DNA of 64,000 bases, taken from Crotalaria pallida. Taxonomy: Eukaryota; Streptophyta; Magnoliopsida; Fabales; Fabaceae. Position numbers and translations under genes: made by a program. Below are positions 59,144 through 64,000 of this stretch, one piece after another (within the stretch, counting starts at the first letter, position 1; the number at the start of each line of letters is the position of its first letter). Location: NCBI GenBank assembly GCA_037953625.1, contig CM075650.1, forward strand, positions 5,644,501-5,708,500. Reading direction: 5' to 3'. The notes beneath the pieces were generated by a model that did not search any database, was not told the DNA's origin, and saw only the letters and a list, made by a program, of their open reading frames with translations.

Positions 59144-59933
59144 GACTATTGCTCAAAGCGATTTACTTGAATTGTTATGAGTATCCTGAAGCCTCATTAG
59201 CGCAGAAAGATTGGTGGAATTTGTGGATTGGTTAATGGGGAAGCTTTAGTACACAACAATGCTACTTCCCGGTTTTGTTCTTGTATCAATAGCCATCAAC
59301 ATAGTTTTTATGTTCTGAGGAGTGAAAGAACACCTTTATAATGTTGATATCTCGTGTATGTTATTAGTTATATCCATTATGCTTTGCAACTGATAACATG
59401 AGAATTTTGTAGTTGCGGTGGCGATACATACATAAAAATGTGACATTAAAAACATAATATATTAAAAAATTAATTACTAGTTTGATTATTAAGATGATAA
59501 TAAGACCTTTATAAATAGTGGAGGCTGACACAGATTAACAAGATCTATCTCCCTTAAACATATGGTTATAGGTTCGATGTGAATGGAAAATGAATTAGTC
59601 ACCCGATTGCGGTAGGTGGATACCGTGGATTCACTCAAAACAATCAAACATTTATAGAATGTAAACCATGACAATATATAATTTCAAACTAAAAATACAC
59701 CCAACAAAATTTTTTATAACCATTATATGCGAGTTAGTATATCTTAACTTGTTACTATCATAAATAATTTACTATGATGTGTCAGCCACCACATAGTATG
59801 TATATATTTTTTAATTTTAAAATTAAATAATTTACAAGTTTGAAATAGTTTAAACATATGAGCATATAAATTTATAATTACACATTAGCCACTCTTGAAA
59901 AAGTTTGAAATAATATTAAAAAATAGGAGATTT
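59144..59933. other. HHL1 3' flank
   Basis: Likely 3' untranslated region to about 59350 (an AATG-rich stretch with TTTATAATG). The remainder is AT-rich with no gene. Confidence 0.4.
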
Positions 59934-60358
59934 CTAACATGCAACCTAAAATTAGATGGTTGCTATGCAATCTTATATTAAGCAAATAAGAAATTGACAC
60001 ATAAGACATGTGCCATGTCATTTCTTGAAGCAGTCAAATATAATTTTTACAATTTAGTCCAACATAAAAAGTAAATTAATTTAATTTAGTCCTTTGTACC
60101 TATTGGCAAATTATAATTTTTAATTTTAAAAACATTATTAAAAAAAATAAAAGTTGCTAAGAAGTACTGCCCCTTCTTATTGCCAATAGGTACAAAGGAC
60201 TAAATTAAATTAATTTACTTTTTATGTTGGACTAAATTGTAAAAATTATATTTGACTGCTTCAAGAAATGACATGGCACACATGTCTTATGTGTCAACTT
60301 CTTATTTGCTTAATATAAGGTTGCATAGCAACCATCTAATTTTTGGTTGCATGTTAGT
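59934..60358. repeat. Near-perfect long inverted repeat (hairpin), arms about 177 bp
   Basis: The left arm 59934-60109 starts CTAACATGCAACCTAAAATT and ends GTACCTATTGGCAA. The right arm 60180-60358 is its inverse with only a few changes. The loop is about 70 bp. Such a structure is typical of a recent foldback MITE and, if transcribed, would make double-stranded RNA. I find no convincing target duplication. It lies about 790 bp downstream of the HHL1 stop codon. Confidence 0.85.
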
Positions 60359-60749
60359 AACCCCCTAAATAACAAGATCTGACTCTAGACCTGCATGCAA
60401 TAACATCATTACCATCATTTTAAGATAAGTAGTAGTTTCCAAATCCCATATTTTAATTCCCAAACCCTATTTTATTTTTCGATGGGGTTTGATTGAAATA
60501 TTTTTCGACATCTCCGAGTTGGAAAAATGCATTTTCCGACCTTAAAAATGCATTTTTCGACTCTAGGATGTCAGGAAAAGTTCCGACTGAAACCCATAAA
60601 AAAAATGATGTTTGGGAACTAAAGTATGAAGATTAAGAGCTAAAACTCTTTCAAGATATTCCTGGCCCAAGGACCCCAAATTTTTGGGGCCAAAAGAAGA
60701 AGACCCCCCACCTAAATTAAAAAAAAAAAAAATTTAAAGTACGGAAAAA

Positions 60750-62036
60750 ACCAAGAAACAACTAGGACACAAACTTAGACATTCTTAGTCAAAGAACTAG
60801 GAAAAAACCTAATTTTAAGGGCTTCGTCTAATGCTAAGTCTCCTAACTCAATAGTATATCTAGCAATATGTTCGATAGTGTCTCTCCAACCTTCCCAGCA
60901 AACTTAGACAGTTTTGGTATTTTAAATTCCCCTTGGGATCTCAGCATGTTGAACCCATTCAGGGAAGGCTGGTGTAAAATTTGGTTGGTTGGCAAGACCT
61001 ATGTTGAAACTTATCATATTCAACGTCTGTTTCACCACCCTTGTCACATCATCCGGTTCAAACCTGGCTTCCCTTCTATTGTTTTGTCAAAGCAAGAACC
61101 TAGCCAGGTTTTGTCTTGCCAAGGCTGCCTGCAAATCTTCTCCCCTTTGCATAATAGCAAGTTGGGCAATATTCTGATTATTCTGAACAGGAGCCTCAAC
61201 ACCTAGATGTACAGTAACACTCATGGGTTGGCCTTCTATTGTTACATTTGGGTACATTTGTATTCTGAGGCATTGTTTGATTAAGTGTAAAGTGTTATGA
61301 ATCACAATATTATTAGGGTTTTGGAGTAGAGGTGGTGGTATTATATTCGAACTCGGGTGTTCTGTCTTGTTGGCCACATCCTTAAATCGACGACACCACT
61401 TGGATCATTCTGCACCATACTATACCTCATCCCTTGCCTGTCATCCTAGTATGTCAAATGATCATTGGGGTCTCCATCTTCAACGCCAAGGATATTGTTC
61501 AATATATGTAGATAAGTTGCTATTTTTATGCACATCTCGTTGGTCACCATCATAGCAGGGTTAATGGCGGTTCCCATTTACGCCGTCAAGTGATCCACCA
61601 TTTGAGCATTGCACTATTCTATCTGTTGTCTAATTTGCATTGCTGGATTCATAGGCGTGTATCTGGATGGTGAACAACTACTTGTACCAGTGGGCTTCGT
61701 CGAAAATCTTGAGAATACTGGCATTGATGTCCTTGTGACTAGAGTAACATTACCACCGAGAGTTTGGGCATTAATATTACCTTGCCAAGACATGGTTAAA
61801 TTTGGAAAGAATTCTGGTGGTAAACCATATAGGGGAAAACTCGCATTTCTCATATGACCAGGGGAAGTGTTGCCCCCATTGGCCCTACTGTCACACTTTG
61901 TTGTGCCATGGTGGTGGCACCTGCATTTGTACTAACGTTTCATAAAGTAGTATTAGCGGCTACATGATTAGAACTACCACTTTCACCATTGTTATTAGTG
62001 ATTTCGACGGGATGAGTCACTGCTCCAACCATTGTG
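60750..62036 (-). pseudogene. Decayed Ty3/gypsy gag gene
   Basis: On the minus strand the N-terminal region reads GAVTHPVEITNNNGESGSSN, then MAQQSVTVGPMGATLPLVI, then FPLYGLPPEFFPNLTM. Later frames give RFEPDDVTRVVKQTLNMISF, NQPNFTPAFPEWVQHAEIPR, IPKLSKFAGEGWRDTIEHIA and LGDLALDEALKIRFFPSSLT. The pattern (x-P-K-x-x-K-F-x-G-E-x-x-x-T-x-E-H-I-A-R) is that of plant gypsy-type gag. Several frameshifts and stops break it, and no zinc knuckle or pol follows before 60.4 kb, so the element is truncated at its 3' side. Its 5' side should lie at higher coordinates. Confidence 0.75.
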
Positions 62037-62143
62037 TTGTCATTAAGCGCGTTCGTCTACGATTTTTCCATTATTGATGACAACTCTTCAGACGATGGAG
62101 ATGGTGAGGAAACCGCAATTGGTGGTTGGAGAGACAAAGGAAC

Positions 62144-63670
62144 CCTAGGAATACACCTAGAAGGGGGGGGGGGGGGGTTGAATAGGTGTCTAAGCTACCT
62201 TGAAAGATTTTCGAACGAAACAAATCGAAACAATTAAAACAAAATATTTTTCCAAAAACTCTCAGGTTTACTCGAGTAGATTTCAGAGTACTCGAGTAGT
62301 ACTCGATTAAAGACTCGTTTACTCGAGTATATCTGACAGAAACCAGAAAAATCAAGTTTTCATTCGCATACGAAAATCAATCAATTCACATGAAAGATCA
62401 GAGATTCAACAAGAATGATTAACACCTATGTTCTTATTGATTAACCTAGTTATGAAAATGATTTTCCCTTTATCAATTTGAACAAATAAAGATTCAATTC
62501 AATCAATTATGAAAATCAATCTTTCTAGGTTTTCAACCAAGAACGCAATCAAATAACTTGAATATAAAGAGTAAGGGTTTAGAGATACGACACAGCGATT
62601 TATCCTGGTTCACTTTCATCCGCTTGAAAGCTACATCCAGTCCCCTCTTCAACCAAGAGAGATTCTTCACTATGAGGAATTAGAGTTCTCAAATTACAAG
62701 TGATTGCCTCACAAGACTTCCTTCTTGCTAGCCTACAAGAGATAACCGACACCCTTGCCTTGTAATCATATTGATCTTCTCTCTAATCTAACCTCTACCC
62801 CTTGTTGATAATCGACACAACAAGTCTTCAATTGCTTGATGATAATCCACACATCAAGGTTTCTCCTTGCTTGATTCACAACCAAGACTTTCTTCAATTG
62901 CTTGAACTTTGCTTGATGATAATCGACACACCAAGGCTTCTTGTTTGTTGTAGTGGCTTGCCTTATTGCAAAGATTACAACTCAATGAATACACATAACA
63001 ATCCTAATGAATCTCAATCAATAGCTATGACAAATCACACAAGAGATTCAAAGGTTCTTGATCAAAGAATATGAAAATAGAAAAGCTTTGATCTTTGAAA
63101 TTGAGAGAGAATAGAGTGGCTTGATTCTTTGTAAAATGAATATCAAAATGATGGGTTATAATCACAAAGGTTATGAAAAGGTTTTTATAGAATACCCAAA
63201 AGTTATGGCACTTAAAAACTGATTTTGAGAAGTGAAAATCGTATTTTAAAAATCAGTTCAGCAGTGTTTACTCGAGTAAATTGCAGCATACTCGAGTACT
63301 ACTCAATTAAATCTTGATTTACTCGAGTAGATTGATACTGCACTTGTTTAAAACTTGTTTTCTCAAAAACCAACCTTTCCTTTAAAACCTTTAAGCCACC
63401 TATTGATTCTAGGTTAAGTGAAAACTCAAATTATGATTAAATCATGACTTATGAATGAGATTCACTACCCTCTAAACAAACTACCCAAATGAAAACCTAT
63501 GAAGCTTGAGAGGCAAAAGATAAAACAAAAACAATTACACTCAAACTTAAGTCTTCATGAGCTTGTTCTCTCTTCTTCACTTGATGTTTGTTGTTGCTTG
63601 TTGAACTTGAACTTGATCATCACATGATAGCTTGTTCAAAACACTTTGTCATTATCAAAACATTCACCAT
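62144..63670. mobile_element. Unclassified insertion with TACTCGAGTA palindromes
   Basis: Bracketed by GGAAC (62139-62143 and 63671-63675). It starts near ACACCTAGAAGG followed by a G-run and GTTGAATAGGTG, which I recognise as the edge of a widespread plant repeat. TACTCGAGTA and variants occur at about 62270-62330 and 63270-63330. The phrase GATAATCGACACAACAAG is repeated with variants at 62740-62935. No protein family is seen. It lies between the gag remnant and its presumed primer site. Confidence 0.4.
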
Positions 63671-63751
63671 GGAACTAACAGATGACACTATGTGGCCACT
63701 CCTCAAGCGCATGCAACTAGCGACGAAAACAAGTTACTCTGAACCTGCCCC

Positions 63752-64000
63752 ATCGGGCGTGCCAATTTGTTTGATGGGAATTATGATTTCTTGTCGAATG
63801 AGATGTGTTTACATGTTATGCGTTTGTGAAGAGTGGGTTTTTGACAAGTTTCTATGGTAATCTTGTTTTCAGTAATACTAATGATAAATAAATGACTTTA
63901 AATGAAGCGGGAAACGTAAGAACTAAATGCAGGGAATGTAAATGTTGGAAATAAATGTGCAGTAAATGAACATAATGCAAATGCGAGAATTTAAAAGTGC
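63752..64000 (-). mobile_element. Possible 5' end of the gag-bearing LTR element
   Basis: On the minus strand, TTGGCACGCCCGATGGGGC (about 63747-63765) has the form of a gypsy-type primer binding site placed just after an LTR end. If so, the LTR would run from about 63770 out of the window. The second LTR is not in view, so this is tentative. Confidence 0.35.

Overview
Nuclear DNA of a flowering plant, most likely a papilionoid legume. The evidence is AT-rich intergenic DNA, genes split by GT-AG introns, a plant tRNA-Lys, an intact HHL1 photosystem II repair gene, BAHD acyltransferases, and a dense load of plant transposon families (CACTA, Mutator-like, Stowaway, Helitron, SINE, TRIM, LTR and non-LTR retrotransposons). 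The legume assignment is an inference from overall character; no single gene fixes the species.

Layout. 1-6 kb: two SINEs, a Stowaway MITE, a hAT-like MITE and a Helitron 3' end. 6.2-9.2 kb: intact two-exon BAHD acyltransferase (minus, 446 aa). 9.3-12.7 kb: Helitron-like DNA, a SINE, a foldback element and a hAT-like element. 12.7-13.1 kb: broken first-exon copy of the BAHD gene. 14.1-19.7 kb: CACTA element with 144-bp subterminal repeats, a C48-peptidase-like last exon and a captured SPL transcription factor fragment. 20.9 kb: tRNA-Lys(CTT). 21.4-22.3 kb: 900-bp Mutator-type foldback element with a perfect 9-bp target duplication. 22.4-36.6 kb: non-autonomous LTR retrotransposon (LTRs about 1.1 kb, tRNA-Arg primer site, no pol gene, decayed antisense coiled-coil ORF). 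Its 5' LTR was split, 12 bp from its end, by a second CACTA element (23.47-29.43 kb). That element carries exons of kinesin-13, callose synthase and chlorophyllide a oxygenase, plus a Ulp1/C48 peptidase, all on one strand. 36.8-37.4 kb: broken DUF247 gene. 39.8-44.5 kb: intact three-exon BAHD acyltransferase (minus, 433 aa). 44.7-55 kb: MITEs, a CACTA-like end, a composite TRIM insertion and two LINE remnants. 55.6-59.1 kb: six-exon HHL1 (plus, 242 aa). 59.9-60.4 kb: long hairpin. 60.7-64 kb: decayed Ty3/gypsy gag (minus) and an unclassified insertion running toward the window edge.

Reading as a whole. Only four loci look functional: two BAHD genes, tRNA-Lys and HHL1. The two BAHD genes and the BAHD pseudogene share strand and family, so they look like one tandem cluster since pulled apart by roughly 26 kb of nested transposons. 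The most noteworthy content is the pair of gene-capturing CACTA elements, one of which would place parts of four unrelated genes on a single transcript.
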